The notes: generated from the sequence alone by a model not told the origin. Shown: positions 8,653 to 18,032, numbered from the stretch's first letter. The stretch is 64,000 bases of DNA from Paraburkholderia adhaesiva (GCF_021390575.1 NZ_JAJEJQ010000001.1:1898501-1962500); one strand, 5' to 3'. Translations and numbers: made by a program.

Positions 8653-10227
8653 TCACCGTCGCACGCCGTTCGCGCTTTGCGTGTCGGTACGTCCGTACTG
8701 ATCGTCGAAACGAACGATGTCGTCTTCGCCTAGGTAGCCGCCCGACTGCACCTCGATAATCTCCAGCGCAGTCTTGCCGGGATTCTCCAGACGATGCTTC
8801 ACGCCCAATGGAATATAGGTGGATTCGTTCTCGGAAAGCAAAAAGACTTCTTCGCCGCGTGTAACGCGCGCGGTTCCGCTCACGACGGTCCAGTGCTCCG
8901 CGCGATGGTGATGCATCTGCAGGGAGAGCCGTCCGCCCGGCTTCACGACGATACGCTTCACCTGAAAACGTTCGCCACGGTCGATCGAATCGTACCAGCC
9001 CCACGGACGCTCGACGCGCCGGTGGTGCTGCGCCTCCTCGCCATGCTGATCGTTCAGTTTCCCGACAATCGCTTTGACGTCCTGCACACGATTCTTCGCG
9101 GCGACGAGCACGGCATCGGCCGTTTCAACCACGACGACGCCATGCACGCCGACGCACGCAACCAGTCGTCCATCCGAATGCACAAAGGTATCGGTCACGT
9201 CCTCGAGCAGCACGCGTCCGCGCGCGACATTGCCGTTCGGATCCTTGTCCGACACCTGCCAGACCGCATCCCACGCGCCGACGTCCGACCAGCCCGCCAC
9301 GAGAGGCACAACGACGCCCGCGACGCGTGCGTCGACGCCAATCGATTCCATGACCGCGTAGTCGATCGAGTCGGACGGACAGGCGGCCAGCGCGGCCGCG
9401 TCGAGATGGAGACTGCCGTCCGCATCGACCGTGGCCCGTTCGAACGCGGCCGCACATTGCGCTGCAATAGCGGGGCGACGGTGCTCGATCGCCGCGAGCC
9501 ACACCGAGGCGCGCACGACGAAGATCCCGCTATTCCACCAGTAGTCACCCGAGGCGACGTAGCGGGCCGCGAGTTCGGCATCGGGCTTTTCGACGAAGCG
9601 TTCGATTGGCCGGGCGCCATTCGCATCTAGCAAGCGGCCCACGCCGATATAGCCATAACCGGTTTCCGCGCGCTGTGGCGGCACGCCGAGCGTCACGATC
9701 GCCCCGCGCGCCGCATACGTGACGGCATGTTCGAGCGCACGACCAAAAGCACTGCGATCGGCGACGAGATGGTCGGCCGGCATGACGACGAGCACGGGGT
9801 CGTGATCCGCGTCGCCGACGCCCTGAAAAAGGCCTTCATGGCGCGCGGCAAGCGCAGCTACTGTCAATGTGGGTGCCGTATTGCGCGCGACCGGTTCCAG
9901 AACGATACGCGCGGTCACACCGCTGCGGCCGAGCCGGTCGACGGTCAACAGACGCAGTTCCTCGCTGCTCACGACGAGCGGCGCGGCCTTCCGCACGGGA
10001 GCCGCTGCGTCTTGCTGCGTGAACGCGAATTCGAGCCGGCGCACGGTGGTCTCGAGGAGCGACTCTCCGTCGAGCAAATCGATTAACTGCTTCGGACAAT
10101 GTTCACGCGACAGCGGCCACAGACGCGTGCCCGAGCCACCCGCCAGCACCACGGGTTGCACGACAAGCGTGTTCTCGACTTTCTGTTCCGCGGCGATCAA
10201 GCCGGCAGGTTGCACGAGGTGATTCAT
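8653..10227 (-). CDS. manC: Mannose-1-phosphate guanylyltransferase / mannose-6-phosphate isomerase
   Basis: This 524-residue bifunctional type II enzyme makes GDP-mannose for exopolysaccharide, capsule or O-antigen. The N-terminal nucleotidyltransferase domain has LAGGSGTRLWPLSR (about 28-41) and PKQ. The C-terminal cupin isomerase domain shows the His-rich QMHHHRAEHWTVVSG metal site and IPLGVKHRLENPG. The frame is open 66 codons further upstream, but ATG at 10227 has GGGGAG about eight bases before it and gives the family start. No other sugar-nucleotide or glycosyltransferase genes are adjacent. Confidence 0.93.
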   Translation of the reverse strand: MNHLVQPAGLIAAEQKVENTLVVQPVVLAGGSGTRLWPLSREHCPKQLIDLLDGESLLETTVRRLEFAFTQQDAAAPVRKAAPLVVSSEELRLLTVDRLGRSGVTARIVLEPVARNTAPTLTVAALAARHEGLFQGVGDADHDPVLVVMPADHLVADRSAFGRALEHAVTYAARGAIVTLGVPPQRAETGYGYIGVGRLLDANGARPIERFVEKPDAELAARYVASGDYWWNSGIFVVRASVWLAAIEHRRPAIAAQCAAAFERATVDADGSLHLDAAALAACPSDSIDYAVMESIGVDARVAGVVVPLVAGWSDVGAWDAVWQVSDKDPNGNVARGRVLLEDVTDTFVHSDGRLVACVGVHGVVVVETADAVLVAAKNRVQDVKAIVGKLNDQHGEEAQHHRRVERPWGWYDSIDRGERFQVKRIVVKPGGRLSLQMHHHRAEHWTVVSGTARVTRGEEVFLLSENESTYIPLGVKHRLENPGKTALEIIEVQSGGYLGEDDIVRFDDQYGRTDTQSANGVRR

Positions 10228-10940
10228 GTGCACTGCTCCCCGTCGATGTGTATATGCACGGTGCGCACCTCCGTCGCCAGTCAGGACATGGCCGGACGCG
10301 CTACCTGGGCATTCATTGGAACAAAGGTCGAGGTTTGGCTCTGTTCGCATGCACACACTGATCGTGCGCTGTTTCGCAGACGCATCGTTCGTCCACGTAA
10401 CGTCTGGCGGCACGACGCGAGCCATGTTTCAGCGCCGAACTGTGCGGCGCACACACGTCACGCGCCGCAGCAGCATTGAATCAAGGCCGACGAATACCTT
10501 CTGTGCGGGCCGGCACGCTCACGACACGAGGGAGAGACATGTTTCAGCTTGGAGTCATATTCGTGCACGGGCGTCCGACCCAAAAATATCCGCACTGAAT
10601 CAATGACTTGAATCGACAAAATATCGTATGACCTCAACGCCCGAGGCCGAATTCATTGTGCAGAACTGAAACAAAAATGCCCCATCCGCCCGTCCGGTAA
10701 CGCACACACCGTCGGCAAAGCACGAGCCGTGGACGTTTGCGGCAGTCTGGCACACCCCCTGCTATAGACCATTCGCCACACGAGGCAAACGCCAGGCATC
10801 GAAATGGCGGAAGCCCACGAGACTATGGGGCTGGCACGACGAACGGATAGCCGAACGGGAAGCGGCAGATAACGACAGATTCGCCGGCCGGAACGAGATA
10901 ACAACGAGGCAGCGCTTGCCGCCTCAGACGAGGACCAATC
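10228..10940. other. 713-bp divergent intergenic region between manC and the Crp/Fnr gene
   Basis: No conserved protein is visible. The region holds the manC 5-prime side, a sigma-54-type promoter at 10748-10763 pointing toward the Crp/Fnr gene, and an unverified 19-codon reading frame at 10539-10598 with a good ribosome-binding site. The length is unusual for a simple divergent promoter and would leave room for enhancer sites or a small RNA. Confidence 0.5.
10748..10763 (+). promoter_or_regulatory. Sigma-54 (RpoN) promoter, -24/-12 element
   Basis: TGGCACACCCCCTGCT fits the consensus TGGCACG-N4-TTGCW, with the invariant GG and GC dinucleotides at the right spacing; mismatches are A for G at the seventh base and C for the first T of TTGC. 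Transcription would start near 10774, about 167 bases before the Crp/Fnr start codon. This is seen by eye; an RpoN binding test was not possible. Confidence 0.55.
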
Positions 10941-11675
10941 ATGTTAACCCTTCAATCCGATCTGCACGGAAATCATCTGCTGGGCGCATTACCGTCGCAC
11001 GAATGGCAAGCACTCGCTCCGCATCTCGAACTCGTTCACCTGCGCACCGAACAACTACTTTGCGACTCCGGCCAGCGCATTCACCACGTCTATTTTCCGA
11101 CCACTGCGATCATTTCGATGCTGTCGACGATGGAAGACGGCAGCTCCGTCGAAATCGCGGCAGTCGGGCGCGAAGGCATGACGGGCGTGCCCGTCCTGAC
11201 CGGCGGCGAAACCATGCCGAACCGTGTGCAGGTGCAGTGCGCGGGTTTCGCGTATCGCATGAGCGCGCAAAGCCTCAGGCAGCAGTTCGCACGCTCGGAC
11301 TTCCTGCGCCGCCTCATGTTGCTCTACATGCACGCGCTGCTCACGCAGGTTGCACAGACGGCTGCCTGCAACCGTCACCACTCGCTTAGCAAGCAGTTGT
11401 GCCGGTGGCTCCTTATCGAAGTGGATCGCGTGGCGTCGAACGACCTCACGGTCACGCAGCAACTGATCGCCGATATGCTCGGCGTGCGTCGCGAAGGCAT
11501 CACGGAAGCCGCGGGCAAGCTGCACGATGAAGGGCTGATCCATCACAGCCGCGGTCACATCCGCGTGCTGGACCGCGAGGGCCTCGAATCGCGCGCCTGC
11601 GAGTGCTATGGCCTCGTGCGGCGTGAGTTCGATCGGCTGCTGCCCCGCCTGCGTCAGGCGGAAACGGTGGAGTGA
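10941..11675 (+). CDS. Crp/Fnr-family transcriptional regulator
   Basis: The 244-residue protein has an N-terminal cyclic-nucleotide-binding-like beta-roll (about 15-125, with VEIAAVGREGMTG) and a C-terminal Crp-type winged helix in which TQQLIADMLGVRREGITEA (about 174-192) is the recognition segment. It lacks the N-terminal Cys cluster of true Fnr and the full PRO-loop Arg/Ser set that binds cAMP in Crp, so its signal is unknown. This branch is common in Burkholderiales and rhizobia. GAGGA lies seven bases before ATG 10941. Its upstream region carries a sigma-54-type promoter. Its targets, including manC, are unknown. Confidence 0.88.
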   Translation: MLTLQSDLHGNHLLGALPSHEWQALAPHLELVHLRTEQLLCDSGQRIHHVYFPTTAIISMLSTMEDGSSVEIAAVGREGMTGVPVLTGGETMPNRVQVQCAGFAYRMSAQSLRQQFARSDFLRRLMLLYMHALLTQVAQTAACNRHHSLSKQLCRWLLIEVDRVASNDLTVTQQLIADMLGVRREGITEAAGKLHDEGLIHHSRGHIRVLDREGLESRACECYGLVRREFDRLLPRLRQAETVE

Positions 11676-11988
11676 GGCGCCGCGCGGGGCGACTCGCGCG
11701 CACGTCTTCTTACGGCTGGTTGTGCGCATCAGGCGCGAGTCCGGCGGACCGGAACGCCGCTCGAAAACGCTTATCGCGCCCAGCCACCAGAGTTGCGCGA
11801 AACGTCGTGTACCAGCGCTGCGCCGATACGTTTCGTTTCGCGCACGACACGTCCCGATGGCAACAACGTATCGTGTAAGCAGGATTACTGAATATCTATC
11901 CGCGATTGACGGGCCGGAAATCAATGCCGGCCATCAAGGCCATTGACCGGCCCTGCAACGAGCGGCGCACGCGCCGCTCGTGCAAGCG
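11676..11988. other. Convergent intergenic region with terminator-like hairpin
   Basis: The interval separates the Crp/Fnr gene from the convergent rpiA. A 10-bp GC-rich hairpin (arms ACGAGCGGCG / CGCCGCTCGT, 11958-11981) sits just past the rpiA stop and probably ends its transcript, although no T-run follows. A longer inverted repeat GGGCCGG / CCGGCCC occupies 11910-11953. No gene is evident. Confidence 0.5.
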
Positions 11989-12684
11989 TTAGCGCTTCGG
12001 ATAGTCGATACGTTCGACGCCCGTTTCTGTGCCCAGCAAGCACAGGTCGGCGCCGCGCGCCGCGAAAAGACCCACGGTCACGACGCCCGGCCATGCATTG
12101 ACGAGCGCCTCGAACCCGCACGGGTCGCTGATTTTCAAGCCCTTCACGTCGAGGATCTCGTTGCCGTTGTCGGTGAGGTACGGCGAGCCATCCTTCTGCA
12201 CGCGCAGCACGGGCACACCGCCCAGCGCGCTCACGCGCCGGCCGATCGCCGTGCGCGCCATCGGCACCACTTCGATCGGTAGCGGGAACTGGCCGAGCAC
12301 GTCGACGCGCTTGCTTGCATCGGCAATACAAACGAACACGTCCGCCACGGACGCGACGATTTTCTCGCGCGTGAGCGCCCCGCCACCGCCCTTGATCATC
12401 GCGCCTTGAGCGTCGATCTCGTCGGCACCGTCAACGTAGACGGTCAGCGACTCGATGTCGTTGAGATCGTAAACGCGGAAACCGTGCGACTGAAGCCGCG
12501 CGGTGGTCGCCACCGAGCTGGACACCGCGCCCAGATAGCGGTCCTTGCTCGCCGCGAGCGCATCGATAAAGCAGTTCGCGGTAGAACCAGTACCGACGCC
12601 GATCACGGCGCCCTGCGGTACGTTCGCGTTCACATAGTCGGCGGCGGCCTGGCCGACCAGTTGCTTGAGTTCGTCTTGAGTCAT
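11989..12684 (-). CDS. rpiA: Ribose-5-phosphate isomerase A
   Basis: The 231-residue cytosolic enzyme interconverts ribose-5-phosphate and ribulose-5-phosphate in the pentose phosphate pathway. [11 protein letters not shown] (29-39) binds phosphate, VDGADEID (about 83-90) holds the catalytic acids, and [12 protein letters not shown] carries the conserved Lys and the base. Length and both termini match the family. The start is ATG 12684; the ribosome-binding site is weak. It is followed by a stem-loop and faces the Crp/Fnr gene. Confidence 0.96.
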   Translation of the reverse strand: MTQDELKQLVGQAAADYVNANVPQGAVIGVGTGSTANCFIDALAASKDRYLGAVSSSVATTARLQSHGFRVYDLNDIESLTVYVDGADEIDAQGAMIKGGGGALTREKIVASVADVFVCIADASKRVDVLGQFPLPIEVVPMARTAIGRRVSALGGVPVLRVQKDGSPYLTDNGNEILDVKGLKISDPCGFEALVNAWPGVVTVGLFAARGADLCLLGTETGVERIDYPKR

Positions 12685-12781
12685 GGAAAAACTGCCCGAG
12701 GAAGGGAAAAAGGCGGAAAACCGATAGTTTACCGGAGTTGCGCGAGGCAGCCGGCGCAGCGTCCCCTGCCGCGCCGCGAGT

Positions 12782-13654
12782 TCAACGCGTCAGATCGGTG
12801 TCGCCGGGCTGTGCGGGCATGTACTTGTCGAGCAGCGCCTGCGCGATGGCGTCGGTTTCCGCGTCAGGCGTGCCCGAATAGTCGCGCGGACGGAAATGCA
12901 TCTGGAACGCCGCGATGACGCGGCGCGTGCGCTCGTCGAGCACGCCGTCGGTTGCCACTTCGTAGCCATAACGCGCGAGCTTGAGTTGCAGACCGCGCAC
13001 ATCGGCGGGGCCGTCGGGCGCGCGGCCCGCGAGATCGGCCTTGACCGTGGCGTCGTCCGGCCAGGCGCCTACGCCGGCATCGTAAAGCTGCTTCCATGGA
13101 AAAAGCGGGCCCGGATCGATCTTGCGCTGAGGCGCGATATCGCTGTGGCCAACCACGCGCGTCGGCAAGATGCCGTATCGCACGACAATGTCCTTCGCGA
13201 GCCGGGTGATCACATCGACCTGGGCGGGCGGCCATGGCTGCCACACGCGGCCTTGCGGCGTGTCGCGTGGCCCCAGATTGACATTCTCGATGCCGATCGA
13301 CGCAGCGTTCAGCTCGGTCGCACCTTGCCACTCGCTCGCGCCCGCATGCCACGCGCGCTGCGATTCCGGCACCAGTTGCCAAACCACCGGCTTGCCGTTT
13401 TCGACTGGCGGATTGTCGGACACGAGATAGTGCGAACTGACCGCTTCGGTCGTGAGCACCTTGAGCGATTCGGCTTCGTCGATCTCGGTGTAGTGCATCA
13501 CGAGAAAGCGGATACGCGAGTCGGCGCTCTGCGCGTGATGGCTCGTGTCGGCGACATACGTGCCTCGATCGACCTTCGTGCTGCTGGCGCAAGCCGTCAG
13601 TGCGAGCGCCAGCGCAAGCGTCGCAGCGCGCGAGGCAAAGCGATGAAACGACAT
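12782..13654 (-). CDS. Outer-membrane-type lipoprotein N-acetylmuramoyl-L-alanine amidase (AmiD-like)
   Basis: The 290-residue protein starts with a lipoprotein signal (LALALTAC lipobox, Cys at about 22). An Amidase_2 domain follows: [10 protein letters not shown] supplies the first Zn-binding His, and [22 protein letters not shown] the second His and the catalytic Lys/Asp region. A C-terminal peptidoglycan-binding helical domain ([16 protein letters not shown], then [13 protein letters not shown]) completes the AmiD layout. It cuts the bond between MurNAc and the peptide in cell-wall fragments. ATG 13654 is used because a longer start would overlap rlmB by 55 bases; as called, it begins ten bases after the rlmB stop, suggesting co-transcription. 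Confidence 0.9.
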   Translation of the reverse strand: MSFHRFASRAATLALALALTACASSTKVDRGTYVADTSHHAQSADSRIRFLVMHYTEIDEAESLKVLTTEAVSSHYLVSDNPPVENGKPVVWQLVPESQRAWHAGASEWQGATELNAASIGIENVNLGPRDTPQGRVWQPWPPAQVDVITRLAKDIVVRYGILPTRVVGHSDIAPQRKIDPGPLFPWKQLYDAGVGAWPDDATVKADLAGRAPDGPADVRGLQLKLARYGYEVATDGVLDERTRRVIAAFQMHFRPRDYSGTPDAETDAIAQALLDKYMPAQPGDTDLTR

Positions 13655-13664
13655 GTCCGAACGT

Positions 13665-14408
13665 TTATTTCGCGGCAGTCCGCTGGCGAACAGCCTCGAA
13701 AAGGCACACACCCGATGCAACGGACACGTTCAGGCTTTCCACCGTCCCCGCCATCGGAATGTGCATGACTTCGTCGCACGTTTCGCGCGTGAGACGGCGC
13801 ATGCCCTCGCCTTCGGCGCCCATCACGACCGCCACCGGGCCGTCGAGCTTCGTCTGATAGACGCTGGCGCTCGCATCGTCCGACGTGCCGACCACCCACA
13901 CCCCCGCTTCCTTCAGCTCGCGCAACGCGCGCGCGAGATTCGTCACGGTGATGTACGGCACGGTATCGGCGGCGCCGCTCGCGACTTTCGCCGCGGTCGC
14001 GTTGAGACCCACGGCGCGGTCGCGCGGAGCGATTACCGCGTGCGCGCCGGCAGCGTCGGCGACGCGAAGACACGCACCGAGGTTATGCGGATCGGTCACG
14101 CCGTCGAGCACTAGCAACAGCGGCGAGCCGTTGATGCCGTCGAGCAGCTCCGCCAGGTTCTGCGCGAGCGGCATGTCGTGGACACGCGCGACGACACCCT
14201 GATGGCGCTCCGTGTGCGCGAGACCCCAAAGCCGCGTTTCGTCGGCTGCGATCAGGCGCGCGCCGGCGTCCTTCGCGGCTTGCAGGAAGTCCTGCATGCG
14301 GCGATCGCGCCGAGTCGGATCGTAGTAGACATCCTCGACCGTCGACGCGTCGTGCCGCAAACGTGCGGTCACCGCATGAAAACCGTAAAGAACCTTAAGA
14401 CGTGACAT
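13665..14408 (-). CDS. rlmB: 23S rRNA (guanosine-2-prime-O)-methyltransferase RlmB
   Basis: The 247-residue SpoU-family enzyme methylates the 2-prime-OH of G2251 (E. coli numbering) in the peptidyl-transferase region of 23S rRNA. An N-terminal substrate-binding domain ([12 protein letters not shown]) precedes the SPOUT knot with [18 protein letters not shown] (motif 1), [13 protein letters not shown] (motif 2) and [17 protein letters not shown] (motif 3), which includes the catalytic Arg/Asn set. It lies after rnr on the same strand, the same pairing as in E. coli (rnr-rlmB), so they probably form one operon. Confidence 0.95.
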   Translation of the reverse strand: MSRLKVLYGFHAVTARLRHDASTVEDVYYDPTRRDRRMQDFLQAAKDAGARLIAADETRLWGLAHTERHQGVVARVHDMPLAQNLAELLDGINGSPLLLVLDGVTDPHNLGACLRVADAAGAHAVIAPRDRAVGLNATAAKVASGAADTVPYITVTNLARALRELKEAGVWVVGTSDDASASVYQTKLDGPVAVVMGAEGEGMRRLTRETCDEVMHIPMAGTVESLNVSVASGVCLFEAVRQRTAAK

Positions 14409-14544
14409 GACTGAGACAACCTCTGATGAACAGTTCGCGATGCTTCACGCGCATCGCGAACGAATGTAATTCGCCCGGCCGCCACACGCGGACCGGGCGG
14501 CGCGGCGACACCCTCTCTGGGCGGTCGCCGCGCTGGCGGCACGC

Positions 14545-17007
14545 TCAGCGCTTCTTGCGCGAAACCGCCTTCTTCGATGCCGACTTGGACGCGGCACGCT
14601 TCTTCGCCGTCTTCGCCGCGCTGTGCGCAGCACGCGCTTCCTTCACGGCGGCGCTCGGTGCAGGCGCGGCCTTCTTGCGGCGCGGTTGCTCGCCCGGGGG
14701 CAGTGCGCGCACGCGCGGACCGCCGTCGGCAGCACCCTTGTCGAGCGACGCCAGACGATTGACACCAGGCTTCACGGGCGTATCGCGCACAAGCCGGAAA
14801 TCGATCTTGCGTGCATCGAGATCGACACGGCCAACCTGCACGCGCACGCGGTCCGAAAGGCGGTAGCGGATGCCGGTACGCTCACCGCGCAGTTCGTTCT
14901 TGATCTCGTCGTACTGGAAGTAGTCGGCGCCCAGTTCCGTCACATGCACGAGACCTTCGATGAAGAGTGCGTCGAGCTGCACGAAAATGCCGAATGACGT
15001 CACGCCGCTCACCATGCCGCCGTACTCCTCGCCGAGCTTGTCGCGCATGAAGTAGCACTTGAGCCAGGCTTCGACATCGCGCGACGCTTCATCGGCGCGG
15101 CGCTCGTTGGCCGAGCAATGCAGACCGAGTTCTTCCCAGATGGCCGTGTTGTTCCCACGCGCGCGCTTGCCGCGCTTTTCCTCGTCCTCGGCCTGCAAAG
15201 CGCGGGCGCGCGGCGAGAGCGCCGTGTTCAGCACCACGCCCTCGGGCGCGTGCGGCTGATACTTCTTGCCCTGCAGGATCGCGTAAATCGCACGGTGCGT
15301 GAGCAGGTCCGGATAACGGCGGATCGGGCTCGTGAAGTGCGCGTAGGCCTCATACGCGAGACCGAAGTGACCGATGTTGTCCGGGCTGTAGACGGCCTGC
15401 TGCATCGAACGCAGCAGCATCGTCTGAAGCATCTGGGCGTCGGGCCGGTCGCGAATGTGCGCCATTAGCGCGGCGTAATCGCTCGCGTGCGGCGTGTCAC
15501 CGCCGCCCAGCGTGAGGCCCATCCCGCGCAAGAAAGTGCGCAGGTTCTCGAGCTTCTCCGCAGTCGGGCCCGCGTGCACGCGATACAGGCCAGGGTGCTT
15601 ATTGCGCTTCAGGAAATCCGCTGCACACACGTTGGCCGCGAGCATGCACTCTTCGATCAGCTTGTGCGCATCGTTGCGCTGGCGCGGCACGATCTGCTCG
15701 ATCTTGCCCTGCGCGTTGCACACGATATACGTCTCGGTCGTGTCGAAGTCGATGGCGCCGCGCTTCTGGCGCGCAGCGAAAAGCGCCTTGTACACGCCGT
15801 AGAGGTTCTGCAACTGCGGAAGGAGCGACTGCCGGCGCATCGCCTCCGGTCCCTTCGTATTCTTGAGCACCGCCGCGACTTCGGTATACGTCAAGCGCGC
15901 TGCAGAGTGCATCACACCCGGGTAGAACTGATACGCCTTGATCTCGCCGCGCGTGGTGATCACCATGTCGCACACGAGCACACAGCGGTCGACGTGCGGG
16001 TTGAGCGAACACAGCCCGTTCGAGAGCTTCTCGGGCAGCATCGGAATCACGCGGCGCGGGAAATAGACCGAGGTGCTGCGCTCGATTGCATCGATGTCGA
16101 GACCGCTGCCGGGCAGCACGTAGTGCGAGACATCGGCGATCGCGACGATCAGGCGGAAGCCGTCGCCACGGCCGACCTGCATCGGCTCGCAATAAACGGC
16201 ATCGTCGAAGTCGCGTGCGTCCTCGCCGTCGATCGTCACGAGCGGCACGTCGCGCAGATCCACTCGATAGCGGATGTCGGCGGGACGCACGGCGTCGGGC
16301 AGCTTCGCGGCTTCGGCAAGCGCCACGTCGCTGAATTCATGCGGCACACCGTACTTGCGCACGGCGATCTCGATCTCCATGCCGGGATCGTCGATGTCGC
16401 CGAGCACCTCGACCACGCGACCGAGCGGCTGCGAATGGCGGCTCGGGAAGTCGGTCAGTTCGACCACCACGACCTGCCCCACCTTCGCCTTCTTCGTGTT
16501 TTGCGTGACCAGAATGTCGTGGCCGATGCGCTTGTCCTCGGGCGCGACGATCATCGCGCCACTTTCGTTCAGGAGGCGCCCGATCACCCGACGGTTCGCG
16601 CGGTCCGTGACCTCGACGATATGCCCCTCGGGACGCCCGCGCCGGTCGTAGCCGACGATGCGCGCGAGCACGCGGTCGTTATGCATGACCTTCTGCATTT
16701 CGCCTTGCGGCAGGAACAGGTCGTCCTGACCGTCGTCGCGCACGAGGAAGCCATAGCCGTCGCGATGGCCCTGCACGCGGCCCGCAACGAAGCTGGAGGG
16801 ATGGGCGAGCTGATAATGACCGCGCGCGTCGAGACGGATCTGAGCGTCGCGCTCCATGGCGGCGAGCCGCCTGAAGAACCCTTCGCGCTCCTGGCGCTTG
16901 ATGGCGAGTGCCTCGGCGATATCGTTCGCGGTACAGGGCGAATCGCTGGTCCGCAGCACGCCGAGGATCTCTTCGCGGCTGGGAATCGGGTACGGATATT
17001 TGCTCAA
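14545..17007 (-). CDS. rnr: Ribonuclease R
   Basis: This 820-residue 3-prime to 5-prime exoribonuclease degrades structured RNA and acts in rRNA quality control and tmRNA decay. The order is an N-terminal helix-turn-helix (about 1-70), two cold-shock domains, the RNB catalytic domain with the Asp cluster in EDARDFDDAVYC, an S1 domain near 650-735 and a Lys/Ala-rich basic tail. The only start giving the family N-terminus (SKYPYPIPSREEIL) is TTG at 17007; ATG codons nearby are out of frame, and no good ribosome-binding site precedes it, which would lower translation. rlmB follows. Confidence 0.95.
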   Translation of the reverse strand: MSKYPYPIPSREEILGVLRTSDSPCTANDIAEALAIKRQEREGFFRRLAAMERDAQIRLDARGHYQLAHPSSFVAGRVQGHRDGYGFLVRDDGQDDLFLPQGEMQKVMHNDRVLARIVGYDRRGRPEGHIVEVTDRANRRVIGRLLNESGAMIVAPEDKRIGHDILVTQNTKKAKVGQVVVVELTDFPSRHSQPLGRVVEVLGDIDDPGMEIEIAVRKYGVPHEFSDVALAEAAKLPDAVRPADIRYRVDLRDVPLVTIDGEDARDFDDAVYCEPMQVGRGDGFRLIVAIADVSHYVLPGSGLDIDAIERSTSVYFPRRVIPMLPEKLSNGLCSLNPHVDRCVLVCDMVITTRGEIKAYQFYPGVMHSAARLTYTEVAAVLKNTKGPEAMRRQSLLPQLQNLYGVYKALFAARQKRGAIDFDTTETYIVCNAQGKIEQIVPRQRNDAHKLIEECMLAANVCAADFLKRNKHPGLYRVHAGPTAEKLENLRTFLRGMGLTLGGGDTPHASDYAALMAHIRDRPDAQMLQTMLLRSMQQAVYSPDNIGHFGLAYEAYAHFTSPIRRYPDLLTHRAIYAILQGKKYQPHAPEGVVLNTALSPRARALQAEDEEKRGKRARGNNTAIWEELGLHCSANERRADEASRDVEAWLKCYFMRDKLGEEYGGMVSGVTSFGIFVQLDALFIEGLVHVTELGADYFQYDEIKNELRGERTGIRYRLSDRVRVQVGRVDLDARKIDFRLVRDTPVKPGVNRLASLDKGAADGGPRVRALPPGEQPRRKKAAPAPSAAVKEARAAHSAAKTAKKRAASKSASKKAVSRKKR

Positions 17008-17404
17008 GGGCTTGTCGATGGTTGTTCTCGTTGCGTCGATGTCGAATCTGCCGCGTCGCCAGGTGTTGCCCGGACGGCGCCCCGTTCTTCGAGTACCACA
17101 GCATCAGCTCAGCAGCCGGTGAGGTCCGGTGGACCGCTCACATCGCGATGTCGCGTACCGGCGGCCTGCTGCGAGGCATTCTAACACCCGCTTTGCGCGC
17201 GACAGACGCCACTGCGAGCGCTCGCGCCCGGTTTGCGCCCCGCTTGCGCCTCGTTCACGCCCCTGCCGGAGCGGCAATCGGCTCTTCGCGAGGCAGCGCG
17301 TGCGAGCGATTCGGTCGGCTTCACGAAACACTTGACAAGACTCTCAGGCACGTTATAATCGCTTTCTTTGCTGCACGACACAGTTGGTCAGCAATCGACA
17401 CCTT
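17008..17404. other. Divergent region between rnr and the first tRNA-Leu gene
   Basis: It carries the tRNA promoter at 17332-17359; the rest must hold the rnr promoter on the other strand, which I could not place with confidence. No gene is seen. Confidence 0.5.
17332..17359 (+). promoter_or_regulatory. Sigma-70 promoter of the first tRNA-Leu gene
   Basis: A perfect -35 TTGACA (17332-17337), a 16-bp spacer and a perfect -10 TATAAT (17354-17359) predict a start near 17366, about 40 bases before the tRNA. Confidence 0.92.
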
Positions 17405-17491
17405 GCCCAGGTGGCGGAATTGGTAGACGCACCAGGTTCAGGTCCTGGCGGTGGCAACACTGTGGAGGTTCGAGTCCTCTCTTGGGCACCA
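17405..17491 (+). tRNA. tRNA-Leu (anticodon CAG), copy 1
   Basis: The 87-nt class II tRNA begins GCCCAGG and ends with an encoded CCA. The anticodon stem CCAGG/CCTGG (17432-17436, 17444-17448) encloses loop TTCAGGT with anticodon CAG at 17439-17441, reading CUG. A long variable arm and the T-loop GGTTCGAGTCC follow. The acceptor stem has one G-U pair at position 6-67 (CTTGGGC), unlike copy 2 at 17824. Confidence 0.98.
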
Positions 17492-17537
17492 AAAACTCTT
17501 TCCAGCAATTCATGTCGGGAAGTAGTTCATCAGCAAG

Positions 17538-17577
17538 ACCCCGCATAGCGATTTACGCCTGCGGGGTTTTTTGTTTT
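17538..17577 (+). terminator. Terminator of tRNA-Leu copy 1
   Basis: Arms ACCCCGCA and TGCGGGGT pair around a 14-base loop and are followed by TTTTTGTTTTT. Confidence 0.85.
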
Positions 17578-17774
17578 TGCGCTCCCTCTTTTGCGTGTCC
17601 CCGACCGACACCGCGCTGCACGCACCGCACGTAGCATGAATCGGAACGCAACTCGCACCCACTCACGATTCATCAGCTGCACGCTAAACACACGGCGCTT
17701 CGCTTCATCTAATTCGCTTTTCGACTGCCCCGCGCAATTCGCTCCGACTCTGGAGAAAATTCTTAAAACATCCG

Positions 17775-17802
17775 TTGACAGGTTTCATGAGCCCGCTATA
17801 AT
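17775..17802 (+). promoter_or_regulatory. Sigma-70 promoter of the second tRNA-Leu gene
   Basis: TTGACA (17775-17780), a 16-bp spacer and TATAAT (17797-17802) copy the architecture of the first tRNA promoter exactly, although the spacer sequence differs. Confidence 0.92.
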
Positions 17803-17823
17803 CTCGGTCTAGCTTGAAGACGT

Positions 17824-17910
17824 GCCCAGGTGGCGGAATTGGTAGACGCACCAGGTTCAGGTCCTGGCGGTGGCAACACTGTGGAGGTTCGAGTCCTCTC
17901 CTGGGCACCA
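17824..17910 (+). tRNA. tRNA-Leu (anticodon CAG), copy 2
   Basis: The 87-nt gene is identical to copy 1 except for one base: its acceptor stem is fully Watson-Crick (GCCCAGG/CCTGGGC). The anticodon CAG is at 17858-17860 and the 3-prime CCA is encoded. It has its own promoter and terminator, so the pair are independent units rather than one precursor. Confidence 0.98.
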
Positions 17911-17938
17911 CGCTCTTCAAGACAGAATCGATCAAAAA

Positions 17939-17966
17939 AGCCCGCAAATTGCGGGCTTTTTGTTTT
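17939..17966. terminator. Bidirectional terminator between tRNA-Leu copy 2 and pntB
   Basis: AGCCCGCA and TGCGGGCT pair around loop AAT. T-rich runs follow on the plus strand (TTTTGTTTT) and A-runs precede (T-run on the minus strand), so it can stop both the tRNA and the convergent pnt transcript. Confidence 0.88.
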
Positions 17967-18032
17967 CGGCTGCGATTTTCAGCGGTTTGCGACAGCGGCT
18001 TTCACCGCCGTCTTCAACCGCGAGGCGCAGTC

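Larger units (their letters stand above)
17492..17823. other. Spacer between the two tRNA-Leu genes
   Basis: It contains the terminator of copy 1 (17538-17577) and the promoter of copy 2 (17775-17802). The remaining 200 bases show no gene and no integrase or att-like feature. Confidence 0.6.

Noticed and set aside
10832..10847. Second TGGCACG box downstream of the sigma-54 promoter
   Set aside because: The -12 half reads ACGGA instead of TTGCA, so the invariant GC is missing.
17405..17910. Two tRNA-Leu copies as attL/attR of an integrated element
   Set aside because: Only about 330 bases separate them, they hold a promoter and terminator but no integrase, and both tRNAs are full length with separate promoters.
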